Positions 49,130 to 60,168 of a DNA stretch of 64,000 bases are shown here, piece by piece. The notes beneath the pieces are model-generated. The model ran no database searches. It worked only from the letters and a program-made list of their open reading frames with translations, and had not been told where the DNA came from. This DNA is from Seminavis robusta. Lineage: Eukaryota > Bacillariophyta > Bacillariophyceae > Naviculales > Naviculaceae. The first letter of the stretch is position 1; every line of letters begins with the position of its first letter. A program made the position numbers and the translations under genes. The stretch spans positions 1 through 64,000 of the forward strand of contig CAICTM010000067.1 in assembly GCA_903772945.1 (NCBI GenBank), given 5' to 3'.

Positions 49130-51549
49130 GGAAGATACGAAGATACAACCATGGGACGGATTTCATTGGCCCAAAAAGATGCATTTTAAAAATTAGATCT
49201 CAGTTAGTACACTGCACAGCTGCACAGAACAACTTCGAACATAGAAACACTGAAGTTGCTCCGAAGGCCAGGGAGGTGCCTCCCAATACCCACATGTCAA
49301 CGTCCTTTTGCAATTGCCTCCACTGCTTCGGGGTATCGTACCCCTACCGTAACTAAGCTGGAACGCGGAGTCAGCCTCAGTCCAAAGCCATCTAGCCAGC
49401 AGTACATGTAGTCAGGCCAATGAGAAGGGAAACGACTTCAATGCGACCAGGAGAGCAAGGGACGCAGGGAGCAGAAAACATCCCATTGGCGGCGCTCACC
49501 ATTCGAAGTGAGCAAGCCCACCACATCAGGCCAGTCAAGGAAATTGGCAACTTGAACAGCGTCATTGTAACTACAGCCCGATACCAACGAGAACTGCTTT
49601 TGTACCGGTACATGTAGCCCCCGACGTACAGTGCTACTGAGAAAGCACTCTAGCTAGCTAGTACCACTTCACCCGCGCCCCTCGAGAATCGAGAATGAAC
49701 GAGTGGCCGAAGCCGAGGCAGGACTGTGATGTCAAATCTTTCAATCAAGAGTTCAAATGAGAAGCTCCGTACCGGTTGGAGTGAGCTGTACATACGCCCT
49801 ACCACCGTGCCCGTACCGTGCGATCAGCCAGGAATCAAACAGGCTTTCAAGCCTGGCAGGATGCAAGGTTCCCGTTTGGGCCGCCCCATGGATCTTTTGT
49901 GGCGGAGAAGAAACTCGAAGCAGGACGTCAGTTCCAATGAGAAGTTTGCCTTCGAAAGGGGAATCTTGTGCAGCATCTCGAGCTGTCTATTCCAGCAAGC
50001 CTGCCAGTAGCCTCGACACGATTTCGTTCCTGGCAAGCAACACAGTACCATATCAGATGCACTTCGGGCTTCAGGCAGGTACCGGTAATAGCCAATGAGG
50101 TTCCCGTTGGCACCCAGTCAAAAGGGATCCCGCTCTATTCTCTTTTGGTGAGCGGAGAAACTATGATTGTTTGATATCTTGTGCCAACGAGAAGATGAAG
50201 CCCTTACATCATCCTCTGTACAACGTTTGCGTGCTACAAGTTTTCGTGCTCCCAAAGCGCGACCCTTCGTTCGAGGCTTCCCACAAGGCAGCCCGCCAAC
50301 ATGAATAGCTCATGAATCGAATCGAATCAAGGTTCAGACGTAGCAGGTAGACTACTAGCTAGTACTCGTAGTCCTCGGTGGTCGGTGCGACCGCCTTGTT
50401 TTTAGAGCACCGGTGTACGAGTACTGCACTTTGCACTGAATGGGAAGGGTAGGCGAAAGAGTTGGCGAAAGCCAGAAATTCGCGTTCCGCCCCTAACTCA
50501 TTAGAGCTGCCCCACTTCAAACTGTGCAGTTTGGTTCTTGCTCTTTGATTCAATCATTCACTATTGCCCGCTGCGAATGAGAATTGTTGAAGTTGTTCCG
50601 TTAATTCAGTCAATAGACCAACTTCGTATGCATACCAGCTGTCTCAAAACTTACTTGCTGAGGTTGGAGTGGTCAACGACCCAGTGCGCAGTGTGCATCG
50701 AATGGGAACTCGAACTTGTGCTTTTGAAGAGCTGATTGCCACCGGTACCGTGCGACTGTACCTACGTACCGATGCTGTATCCTCAGCTTGGAAGCCAGAT
50801 GCGACAGGACTTGTTTAGAAACCCCACGCACAGCCTACGTACTGTACCAGGTACCGCTACCGCACCATGCGTGATGGTGATACACAAGGACTACGGTAGT
50901 CCAGCAAATGCAACTGCGAGAATTAGAAGAGGTCAGGTAGCCAATCCGAAGGCGAGAAATTGCACTTGACCACCCATGATAGGATTGGTCCAAATGAGAA
51001 GGATGCGGTGACCTGGGTGCTGCAACACAGAAATTGGGCACTGTACTGGCAGCTGCCAACCCTACTATTAATAGCTACGGTAGCACCACAATCGCAGTAG
51101 CAAAGCTAGTCTAACCACCCACCAGCCCACCAGGGACTTTCAGTCGTGGGACCGTGGGAGCTGATTTCATTTTGTGAGGCGGATGAAGGGCCAATCCGAA
51201 CACCGAAACTCGAACATTGATTCAAAGGTTTACGGTACAAGATCACAGTACTGAGCTCTACAGTGGTCAATGGGCAGTGCTTGTAAGAGAACTCTCAAGA
51301 GCACGCGGGTTCTGTGGCGGAGAGACGGTACCGTGCGACACCGATCCTGAGCCAAATGCGAAGTTTGGTTCTACGTCATACGAAGCAAAAAGCGACTGTG
51401 CGTGGCCTGTCGTAGCAAATGTACCGAGAGACAAAAAAGAGTCCTGACCCATTGGGAAACCCTCTTCGTGAGATCACAAAATCAAAACTTGCCAAGTTGC
51501 CAAGCCTATCTCACAATTACACTTATTTGAAGCTAAAACAACTCACACC
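49130..51549. other. Intergenic, 2.4 kb, with degenerate repeats
   Basis: No gene recognised. Holds several diverged copies of short blocks (see the repeat entry) and many GGTACC/ACCGGT palindromes. Composition and block structure suggest decayed repetitive DNA. Confidence 0.55.
49400..51400. repeat. Degenerate dispersed blocks sharing short words
   Basis: Words recur in varied order: GTACCGTGCGA at about 49813, 50745 and 51327; GTGGCGGAGA at about 49906 and 51313; CCAATGAGAAG-type text near 49417, 49755, 49936, 50990 and (as AAATGCGAAG) 51355. Neighbouring bases are partly alike too, for example GAAGTTTG following two of the copies. This looks like an old tandem or dispersed repeat that has eroded. 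Confidence 0.45.
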
Positions 51550-52071
51550 ATGCAGCCACAACCCATGCAATTCAATTCTCTCCAAGCATCCATGATGTTG
51601 AATTCCCTTGTCGCTGCTGGATCCTTCCCTCCGCTTCAAACTCTTCCCAGAGCTGCAGCACCGGCACCATCCTTTACCAGTGCCTTTGGTTCTGCCATGA
51701 CGACCGCTCCAAGAGTTGTCCTGGCTCCACAACAACAGCAGCAGCCCAGACGGACATCATTACCCACCAACTCCGCCAAAGATGCCCTGAAACGATCCAA
51801 GTCTTCCCACAAGAACCTCCGGTTTCTCGTTCTCATTAAGATCCTCCTTCAAGACTTGGAACAATCGGGGGATTACGCTATGCGCTACCGGGTCAAGCAG
51901 GTTGTTCAAGAGTGCAACCGAAGACGCAAGAGCGGCGACCTAGCATCAACCTCGCTGGAGCGATTGGTGGAAAGTGCACTCAAAACAACTGTGGGGGATG
52001 TTCGATGGGGAAAAGCCAAACTCCGACTGGATGCCATGATGTGCCAACGAAGACAACGCCATTTGCGTTGA
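51550..52071 (+). CDS. Small basic protein with a conserved-looking helical core
   Basis: 173 residues. The first 75 are Pro/Ala/Gln/Ser-rich and probably disordered. A basic helical core follows at about 82-170: SKSSHKNLRFLVLIKILLQD, then LEQSGDYAMRYRVKQVVQEC and NRRRKSGD, then SLERLVESALKTTVGDVRWG. The core is charged on one face and hydrophobic on the other and looks like a small protein-binding domain. I have an impression of similar diatom proteins but cannot name a family. Single exon. Confidence 0.68.
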   Translation: MQPQPMQFNSLQASMMLNSLVAAGSFPPLQTLPRAAAPAPSFTSAFGSAMTTAPRVVLAPQQQQQPRRTSLPTNSAKDALKRSKSSHKNLRFLVLIKILLQDLEQSGDYAMRYRVKQVVQECNRRRKSGDLASTSLERLVESALKTTVGDVRWGKAKLRLDAMMCQRRQRHLR

Positions 52072-53022
52072 GCACTTCTGGGGTCGCTAACGCAACCATC
52101 TATTGATCAGCAGTCTACATCTCTTAATCCTCCCTATCAACCATGTGATCTTCGTCTCCTCTTACGACTACACAAGCAAAATCAATAGTACCGTATTGTA
52201 ACATATAGTATACATCATTCCCGATACCACACCGTGCCTGCCATTGTCGACTAATAGTACTATCTACAGGTAGCTCGCCACTGCAGGTTGCAGGTCCTTC
52301 CCAACAAACAGAGGCAGCGCTGCAGCACCAGAGGGACCAGTACAGTACTGGTACCGGTACCAGTCTGGTACTTGTTGGGTTCCCCACATGCGCTGTCTCG
52401 GTACGTACCGCTTGGCTCCGATCAAGACTTGACTGACCCGACTAACAAGATTAGATCAGCTCAAGACCACAGCTTGCAGCGAAGAGAAGAGAAGAGGAAG
52501 CCGCTCGGACAGTTCGAATTTGTCACTCATCGAATGATTCAATCGTGCTATCTTTAAATCATCGCGAAGAACTCCATTGCAGAAAGAGGCTGTTCCTTAG
52601 AAACTGTTTAAGGACACGTCAGCTAGCCTTTAGACGTCTTCGCATTTGCGTTGGTCGCTTTCCACCCTTTGTGTGGATCCAGCATTCGTCTTCGCATTTG
52701 CGTCAGTAGCTTTCCACTCGACATTCCGGTGCCGGCACCTCCTGTTTCGGTTGGGTGGAGGCGGAGGAAGAACTGGTCAAATACGCATGCAAGTTGGCCG
52801 GTCCCGGTCCCGTCCGTCCCATTGAACTTCAACCGGCACTCGACTAGGTCAGTCACAGATCATAGGAACCGGCATCAATTACTTCGATAGAATTCTTGAG
52901 CACTCTCAGAAAAGTTCGCAGCCATCAAGATTCAAAATGAGGCTTCTCGCATGCAAGAAGCGGTAGCAGGCAGTGGCAGCAGCAGCTGTCGGCTACGTGT
53001 ACTCGAGCAAGCTGCAACAACC
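52072..53022. other. Intergenic, 0.95 kb, with a perfect palindrome and a short direct repeat
   Basis: 52347-52364 is a perfect 18-bp palindrome, ACTGGTACCGGTACCAGT. 52636-52665 and 52688-52717 are two near-identical copies of GTCTTCGCATTTGCGT followed by GCTTTCCAC. No gene seen. Confidence 0.6.
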
Positions 53023-54404
53023 ATGGGTTGTGAACAGTCCGCACCCTTAAAGCAACAAATCGACGATGACCACGAGACGAAGGAAACCAGTTCGCCGACA
53101 AACAGCAGCAGCTGCTGCAGGACCCAATAATTGTGTGCCCTAGAGTATTGGGAACCGATACGGCTACTGGCCGAAGGTTCCATCTCCAGCATTCACTTGG
53201 TTCGAAGGAGACCTCACCGAGTAGACGTCCCCTACAAGGAGCGTGCCGATATCATGAGAGCAGCGGCTGCCAATCACGATGGCGCCACCTTTTCAAGGAA
53301 GAAGAAGTCTATGCCTTAAAATCCATCATGAAGAATCATGTACGAAATGACAAGTACTTGAGAGCGGAAATCTTTACTATGAGTCGTTTGTGTCACCCTA
53401 ACACTGTGAATACCGTGGAAGCATTTGAACGCAAGCGACACATTTATCTCTTTTTGGAATTTTGTTGGGGAGGGAATTTGTGTGAAAGAAATCCCACAGA
53501 ACCGGAAGCAGCGGCCATTGTCCGAAAGAGTCTGTCGGCAGTGGCGTATATGCATCGTTTACTTTTGTCGGGGGAACAACCATTTGTGGGACCTCCCAAA
53601 GAAATGAGTTGGGAAAAGCGAAAGAAATTCATGATTGATCGAATCATTTGATGTGAGTACATGAAAATGAATATGAAGGGGCCCAGTTAGGCCACAATCC
53701 GCCCCAAAGCCAAACAGTTTGTAGCTAGTTTGTTGCAAATCGTCCCATCCCGTCGACCCACAGCCGAATCGGCACTCCAACATGCATGGCTGGTCCAATA
53801 TCAAGACAACAAACCCAAAATAATAATGCCGGCACAAGATCAAGAATATGCCAACCAGTTACAGCTGAAACGAGCCGCCGTGTCTTGATGCCGCAAAGAA
53901 CTAGTCCAAGATGAAATTGTGCTGAACGACGTGTTGGATCGCAAGTTTCAGTTTGAAGAAGAACTGATTCTCGACGTCTTTCGCCAATGCAAGCAATCAG
54001 CTACGTGTAAGCTGTCCAAGGAACGGTTGGTGGGGATACTGGAACAGCCGCCGCACGCTGCCAAGACTTCAGTTGAGGCAGTCGTGAAAGCAGTAGATTC
54101 GGCAACAACCAACAACAGCAATATGGTCTCCTTTTCACAAGTGATAGCTCACTTGAATGAGCTGGAGATGGAACGCTTCGATTTCATTTGTAGCTGTCGC
54201 GAAGACGAGCTCGGGGCCGACAACGACCCGAATGGAGCAACCAAAGAGGACGAAGAAGAGCTGCTCACGGACGCCTCCAATGCGGGGATTCCAGGGGGTC
54301 GCCGTCATGAGGCCGAACCCATGTTTATCTCCCACAAGATATCCAAGTCCATTCCCAAGAGCCGCCGGGGAGAGGACATTTCGGCCTCTGGCATTAGTTT
54401 GTAG
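53023..54404 (+). pseudogene. Decayed calcium-dependent/CAMK-type protein kinase
   Basis: Starts MGCEQSAPLKQQ, a Gly-Cys start typical of myristoylated and palmitoylated kinases. After an in-frame TAA (53128-53130) the same frame gives an altered Gly loop, EYWEPIRLLAEGSISSIHLV. A frame change near 53290 then gives the Lys motif, EEEVYALKSIMKNHV, and IYLFLEFCWGGNL. Homology jumps from AVAYMHR straight to LLSGEQPFVGPPKEM, so subdomains VIb to about IX, with HRD and DFG, are missing (a deletion of roughly 100 residues). The C-lobe end, AKQFVASLLQIVPSRRPTAE, and a calcium-kinase-like tail continue in one frame broken by TGA 53649, TAG 53688 and TGA 53886. The tail from 53919 to 54404 is uninterrupted. 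A catalytically dead relic. Confidence 0.85.
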
Positions 54405-54935
54405 CTAGCTATTACTCAGTAGCTAGACAAGCATGATGCTGTGCTTCACGCAAATATGAGCAAAGAAAGTGCTCAGAGAGTTATTAGAGAGCGAAAAGAA
54501 ACAGTCATGCTATTGTCGCCTTCCAGGCACAGTTGCTGGCCACACACTGGCGACTACCGGTAAATCTGTACAGCACACCAAGCAAGGCATCGGCATTACA
54601 AACAAAAGCCTGATTCAGTGAAAAGCACAGAAGCACCTATGGCAAAGATTTTCATCGTTCCTACACCCCTACCGATACATGGACCCAACAGGATGCCCCT
54701 TTGGCTGCAGTTCTGAGCAGAAGACATTGTCTAAAAAGTTAACATTTATTAGCTTTACATCGTTGGACAAAGAATTCAGGGTCTTCAGCTACATTTTTTC
54801 ATCAATCTAACTTCATTGTGGACTGCGGATTATTGCGAGTGCCGGGGTACGCTTGTACATATGTATCAGGGGACGATGAGCCGAAATAGTGCGGAAGGCT
54901 CCACTTCGGTATGCCACAGTCATTCAGGGCAATCA
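54405..54935. other. Intergenic, 0.5 kb
   Basis: No gene seen between the decayed kinase and the small acidic/basic protein. Confidence 0.5.
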
Positions 54936-55226
54936 CTATTGAATCACGCATTTGACAACACCACACTTGCCCGCTCCACCCTTGTACTTGTCGTACATGG
55001 CTCTGCCGTCTGGTCTATTGAGAATCCAATCGACAAAGTCATCCTCTTCGGTCGAAATTGGATCCCGACTATTGATCAGCCCATCGACAAAGGTCATGTC
55101 CTTCTTGCAAACTTCTTCATAGGTCAATTCCGCGTGCTCACTACTGCCCCCAAGCTTGGATTTTCCGGTCTTGGCTTTGGCCTTCTTCTTCTTTTTCTTC
55201 TTGTCCTCTTCTTCGTCTTCGGCCAT
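54936..55226 (-). CDS. Small charged protein, function unknown
   Basis: 96 residues, single exon. An acidic then strongly basic start (MAEDEEEDKKKKKKKAKAKT) leads into a compact C-terminal part, LTYEEVCKKDMTFVDGLINS, then DDFVDWILNRPDGRAMYDKY and KGGAGKCGVVKCVIQ. The latter half looks folded and may form a small helical domain. No family recognised. Confidence 0.62.
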   Translation of the reverse strand: MAEDEEEDKKKKKKKAKAKTGKSKLGGSSEHAELTYEEVCKKDMTFVDGLINSRDPISTEEDDFVDWILNRPDGRAMYDKYKGGAGKCGVVKCVIQ

Positions 55227-56059
55227 GGTGCTTTATCTTTGTGTTGCTAGAGGTGCTTGCTTGACAATAGATTGTAGATTCTTCGGCTGTTTGTGTCTTT
55301 GTGACCGTCGCTCTGGAAGCTTTGCCGTTGGAAACTCTAGGTTCAAATGTGCGCTCATTCTTACGAAATCCAGCGAAGCTGGCTTACACTGTTCGGTACA
55401 TTCGCCATGCCAGGATGCTTGGGGGAAAGGAAGCACCTGTGGGGGAACAGTGGAAAAGGAGCTGGAAAAGGTGACTCCTGCGGCTCCTTTTGAAGAAGGA
55501 ATGGGTGCCGCTGGGCTTTGATGCGATTGCCGAAGCTGCCGCTGAACAAAGAGTGACATTGATACGAGATCATCTAGCTAGCTAGCAGGTAAATTCGTAT
55601 CTTGAGAAAAATCAGGACGCTTCCTATGTTTCCTCTATTCTTATATCAGTTGCATTTTGAGTTGACAGACATGGCCAACTCACAGAAGTCGGCCGATCTG
55701 AATGTGGAGACGAGACAGGTCGTGGTGAGATGAGATCCAGTTCAACATGGACCATCTCAGAAGGGCAGCCTTTTGGTAACTAAACAATGAGGCACACATC
55801 GTATGCATGATCGACCCAGCACTAGCTGAACTCTTGTGGAACATGGCTGTTTTTGCCTAGAAACCAAAAAGGCTCTCCCTCCACTCGTGCAACTTCTCTT
55901 TCAAGAGGTGGGACACCCTTTGAACCACGCCCCATGAACGTGGCACGATCCTGATTTCTTTACATGGTGTTTGCCACCGCCAACTCGTCAAGATCAACCT
56001 CTGGTCCATATGACAACGATCCACTCATAGCTGACCAACTGAAATCAGATTCTTTGGAA
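55227..56059. other. Intergenic, 0.8 kb
   Basis: No gene recognised. CTAGCTAGCTAGCAGG lies near 55573. Confidence 0.5.
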
Positions 56060-57843
56060 CTACGGAATTTCTGATGGTTGTTCCGGTAAACCTGGGATAT
56101 CAGGTTCTTTTGCTGGTGTTCCCTGGTTGGACAATTGATCTGCATCTTCGTGAGTCCTGGACTCATCAAAATCTGACCGTTGCCCATGCAGCCAGCCCTT
56201 GCATGGCAAAACACCGACATATTTTAGTCGTTTGGCCAGTTCTTCGCTCAAATCCGGAGAGTAATACACCAGTGTCATCTCTGTCAGGAAAGCAGAGATG
56301 AGGACAAAACCAAAAAGAAACGAAAGCGAGAAGAATAGCAAATCCGAAATGAACATGACTTCAGGATTTGGATAGAAATCCCCCAGACCAACAGTTGTGG
56401 TGCTGATAAATGCAAACCAAAGTGCTTCTTCCCATGACATTTCCTCTAACAGACGCCACTTTCTCCAATAAATGGCTTGAGAAGCCATATAAGTCATCCA
56501 TCCTATCCACAATAGACCCCATACGACAATCATAACAAATTTGTTGGCAAGTAGTCGAAGTCTCAGTCGTATGGCAAAGTCATTCACAAAAAGTGAGGTA
56601 ATCACACCGGATGCTGCCAGGACACCACCGAACATGAGAATAGAAAAGGAGCCAAAGGTGAAGATAAGAATTCGCCCCCCCAGAGTGCTGGGAGCCTGAT
56701 TTCCATACCCCTGTGGGATAGCAATAGTGGTCAGAGACGCAAAGCGATAAATGTCCTTTTGGCCTCCAGACGCTCACTTACCACCGTGGTCATCACAGTG
56801 AACCAAAACCAGGCTGGAGATCATCAGGATAAACAAATACAGAGGTCAGCCAGGAATGAAATATGAAGCAGTGATCATGTTTGGTTCCTTGACGCACCTG
56901 TTGCAGGAATGTTAATAGCACAAGTATGCTTAGCACTAGCGTCAAAGATGCTGTCATTGAATGCTTTCAAACCAGCATTTGATGTATTGTCGGCTCGATA
57001 TTGCTGGAGATACTCATCCTCTAGTCGCTGTTGTTCTTCGTTCCAAACTGATTGGAATGTCGCAGATTGGTTGTTTGGGTGGACGGCATATATTTGCGAC
57101 AAGCTTGGGTGAAAAACATTATTGTAAGAACCTGGGACACTGTCATTGACACATCGACTCCAGCTGAATGTGAGGCTGGTTGATCCAGCAACTGATACAT
57201 CCAAGTCACCAAAGAAGGTGTCTTGAACAGTGTCAGTAAAATTATCCGCAACCTTTCCGCATTCACCCAGATAATTGATGAAATCAGTTATGTTGAGACT
57301 GATAACATCATCTTCATCGAAGTTTGATTCTGTTCCGTTCAGAAAGTCCGGCAAGCTCTCATCTTGATCGTAAATGAAGGCCCAGAAGTTGGTAAGGTTT
57401 TCCACAGCAATCCTCTGCCTGTAAAGCGTATAGCAAGCCCGTGGACTGTAAACCACTGAATCAGACACCACTTGACCATACGTTTTTTCCAATAGTTGGT
57501 TCCTCATGGCTTCATTGTTTGCCGCCACTTCATTACCAAACTCAAAATCTCCCAATAGTTTGCCACCAAGCAAGCTCAGAAACACCAGAAACCAGAGTGG
57601 GAACACCATTCCTATCCAGAACGCATAACAGCGAGGATACCTGTGAAAGACCCTCCTCATCAGCCTGCACCTTTTCTTGTCAATCTGGGAATCATTGACA
57701 ACATCAGGGTCAAGAGGATTATCTTGTTCTACTAACTCTGTAGCGAATCGGACCGTCTTGGAGGTTGGGGATTCTTCTTCATCAGGCGTCTCGTAGCCAT
57801 CAGTACCGGTGGAACCAGAAAAGGCACTGGATCTGTCGTCCAT
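56060..57843 (-). CDS. Two-pore-domain potassium channel with a long extracellular cap
   Basis: Three exons on the minus strand, 57843-56898, 56813-56782 (only 32 bp) and 56710-56060, with introns of 84 and 71 bp and matching phases, giving 542 residues. TM1 is at about 73-98. Pore 1 spans the small exon and the next: AWFWFTVMTTVGYGNQAPST, with filter TVGYG at about 325-329. Pore 2 is ALWFAFISTTTVGLGDFYPN, with filter TVGLG at 432-436. Helices flank each pore as expected for a K2P (TWIK/TREK/TPK-type) channel. The loop between TM1 and pore 1 is about 215 residues with eight or so N-x-S/T sites, far longer than the 50-60 residue cap of animal channels. The C-terminus is hydrophilic without visible EF hands. 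Confidence 0.9.
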
Positions 57844-57972
57844 GGTGGGACGCTTCTACCTTGGATGTCAAGAATGCTATGACGACGCTAGGACGATACT
57901 GGTACTACTACTGCAGGAAGCATGGGACGGGTGTTGTTGGGCCGTTGGCTATGCATAGATCTACATGGCCCT

Positions 57973-58067
57973 TTTACCTCGGCAGGTTAACTGCCTGAGT
58001 TCTCAACCCCTTTAATGCTATTTACCTCGCAGGTAAACTGCCTGAGTTCTCAACCCCTTTAATGCTA
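57973..58067 (+). repeat. Tandem duplication of a 48-bp unit
   Basis: 57973-58020 and 58021-58067 share TTTACCTCG-GCAGGT, AACTGCCTGAGTTCTCAACC and CCTTTAATGCTA with two or three differences. Confidence 0.85.
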
Positions 58068-58982
58068 CTATTTCCTATTCCGGTGAAGCCAAATATAAGG
58101 ATAGAGATAGTATAAGCAACAAAACTGAACATTGATGGTTCAATACAAGTTAGGGGTAAGGAATAAATCATTAATATTTAAGGTTAGTGCAATCATCACA
58201 AAAGCACAATAAGCAGCAGGAGCTGTAAAGGTTAGAGTTACAATAAGGGAATGCAGCTGGTAAATTATAGAGTGGCGGGCGGCAACACACGACGTAGTCG
58301 GGTGTTGTCGCCAGGGCTAGCTTAATAAAAGAAGGTTGCAATGAGGGAATGAATGATACCGGCGGCAACACACGCGTAGTCGGTGTTGTCGCCAGGGCTA
58401 GCTTGAAAGATGGGTGCATCCGAACATGATCCTCCTTCTTCTATCTGCTTTCTGCCGAGGTATCGCAGCTCCCGCTGACTTACCTATTTCCTATTTCCTA
58501 TTCCGGTGAAGCCAAAGTATAGGATAGAGATAGTATAAGCCAACAAAACTGAACATTGATGGTTCAATCAAGTTAGGGTAGGAATAATCATTAATATTTA
58601 AGGTTAGTGCAATCAACACAACAGCACAATAAGCAGCAGGAGCTGTAAAGGTTAGAGTTACAATAAGGGAATGGCAGATGGTAAATTATAGAGTAGCGGG
58701 CGGCAACACACGACGTAGTCGGGTGTTGTCGCCAGGGCTAGCTTAATAAAGAAGGTTGCAATGAGGGAATGAATGATACCGGGCGGCAACACACGACGTA
58801 GTCGGGTGTTGTCGCCAGGGCTAGCTTAATAAAGAAGTTGCAATGAGGGAATGAATGATACCGGGCGCAACACACGAGAGTCGGGTGTTGTCGCCAGGGC
58901 TTGAAAGATGGATGCAATCTCGAACATGCTCCTCCTTCTTCTATCTGTCTTTCTGCCGAGGTATCGCAGCTCCCGCTGACTT
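58068..58982 (+). repeat. Direct duplication of a 410-490 bp block containing five hairpins
   Basis: Copy 1 runs about 58068-58481 and copy 2 about 58490-58982. Both start CTATTTCCTATTCCGGTGAA and end TATCGCAGCTCCCGCTGACT. Each contains hairpin units built from GGCGGCAACACACGAC, a short loop and GTCGGGTGTTGTCGCC, followed by AGGGCTAGCTT. Units lie at 58278-58312 and 58361-58393 in copy 1, and at 58699-58732, 58782-58816 and 58863-58895 in copy 2. Copy 2 has one more unit, which explains its length. Confidence 0.85.
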
Positions 58983-59316
58983 AATGATCTGTCACACCTT
59001 TTTGTCACTTGCCACTTCCAGAATTTTGAATGGCACGGTACCCAGAGATTACGAGTTCGAGAGTACAATAGTAAAAAATGGCGTCTACAATAATAATGCA
59101 CTACCGGTACGGCACCAGCTCTGGCTGGCTAGTTGGCTTTACCGGTAGCCAGCTAGTAGGGTGAGCTACTGGTATTCAAGATCGGCTGGAAACCGTCAGT
59201 CCCACACTTTTCGGAAACACAGCCACGCTTTAGCTAGCTAGCTACCGGTAGCTTGCTTGCTAGCCGGGAATGGGAAGAGGATAGGGAGGAAGGAAAGAAG
59301 AGGGAGAGGGGGAGGG

Positions 59317-59571
59317 TCAGAATTCGATTTGTGGCCTTTGTGCAGCGATTGTAGCTTCTTGCTCGCTGGCCGCTTCGCTGTCTTCAAAGACAGCTACTGC
59401 CGAGGCCAAGGGCGAGGAAGGTAGTTTATGTGAGTTGAGATCGCCTTGTTGGGTGGAAGTCGACCCTGGCACACACCCGGACGGCCCGTTTGTAGCTAAG
59501 CCACGTTTCACGCGGAAGGAGTATTTGAGTGCGGATTGATGCACGTTGGTTGTGATGCATGGCTGGGGCAA
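59317..59571 (-). other. Possible coding fragment of unknown gene
   Basis: An 84-residue open frame on the minus strand with balanced composition (SALKYSFRVKRGLA, then a Ser/Ala-rich tail). It could be the last exon of a spliced gene, since CCTTGCCCCAG is a fair acceptor at its start. No family features; weak. Confidence 0.2.
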
Positions 59572-59730
59572 GGACAGAGGTAAACCTTCAATGGGTCCGT
59601 CGTGGCTGCTCCAGAGATCCAGAGAATCAGTGCTACGTTAAAATCCACGGCTCAATCAACCCTCCTACACCATCACTTCGTCTGTTTTTCAGCAGCCTTG
59701 AGAAAAGGTGAGACAATTGGTTCAATGCCT

Positions 59731-60063
59731 TCAACTGCCTGGAGCAGACTTTTGCATTTCGTCTTTTAAGATGCTTGTGAGCGTTGCTTCCGTGCGCATA
59801 TGACTGTAGCTGTTCCTCCCTCGACTTGCCCACTCCCGTATTACAATCTGGTTCTTATCCACTGCTTCACGGATGTGCCAAGTACCACCATTCTGTTTTT
59901 CTCTGGCTATGCAGCTTTGTGGCTGTGCTGTTTTCCGTGAGTAATAATAAAGCCATTGACGAGACATTGTCATCAAGTTGGTATCACGATACTTCTTCAT
60001 CGTGCCAACATCAACGACGCTTGGGACGACTTCGTCAAGGCAAAAGAGCCGCCTTGTCCTCAT
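59731..60063 (-). other. Possible small gene or exon of unknown function
   Basis: A 110-residue open frame on the minus strand, MRTRRLFCLDEVVPSVVDVG onward, between the fragment above and the 5S gene. No domain recognised; it may be chance. Confidence 0.2.
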
Positions 60064-60168
60064 TGGTCTCTTCTGCCATTGTTAGATCAAACAAAGGCAA
60101 CTGTCGGCTATCTCTGTCTCCTTGACTTTGTTGAATTATTAGTGAGCCTTTGTTGCTTCTACATCTTC

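Larger units (their letters stand above)
57844..59316. other. Intergenic, 1.5 kb, mostly a duplicated hairpin-bearing block
   Basis: Holds the repeats listed below (57973-58982) and then about 330 bp with CTACCGGTACGGCACC and CTAGCTAGCTACCGGTAGC words. No gene called. Confidence 0.6.
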
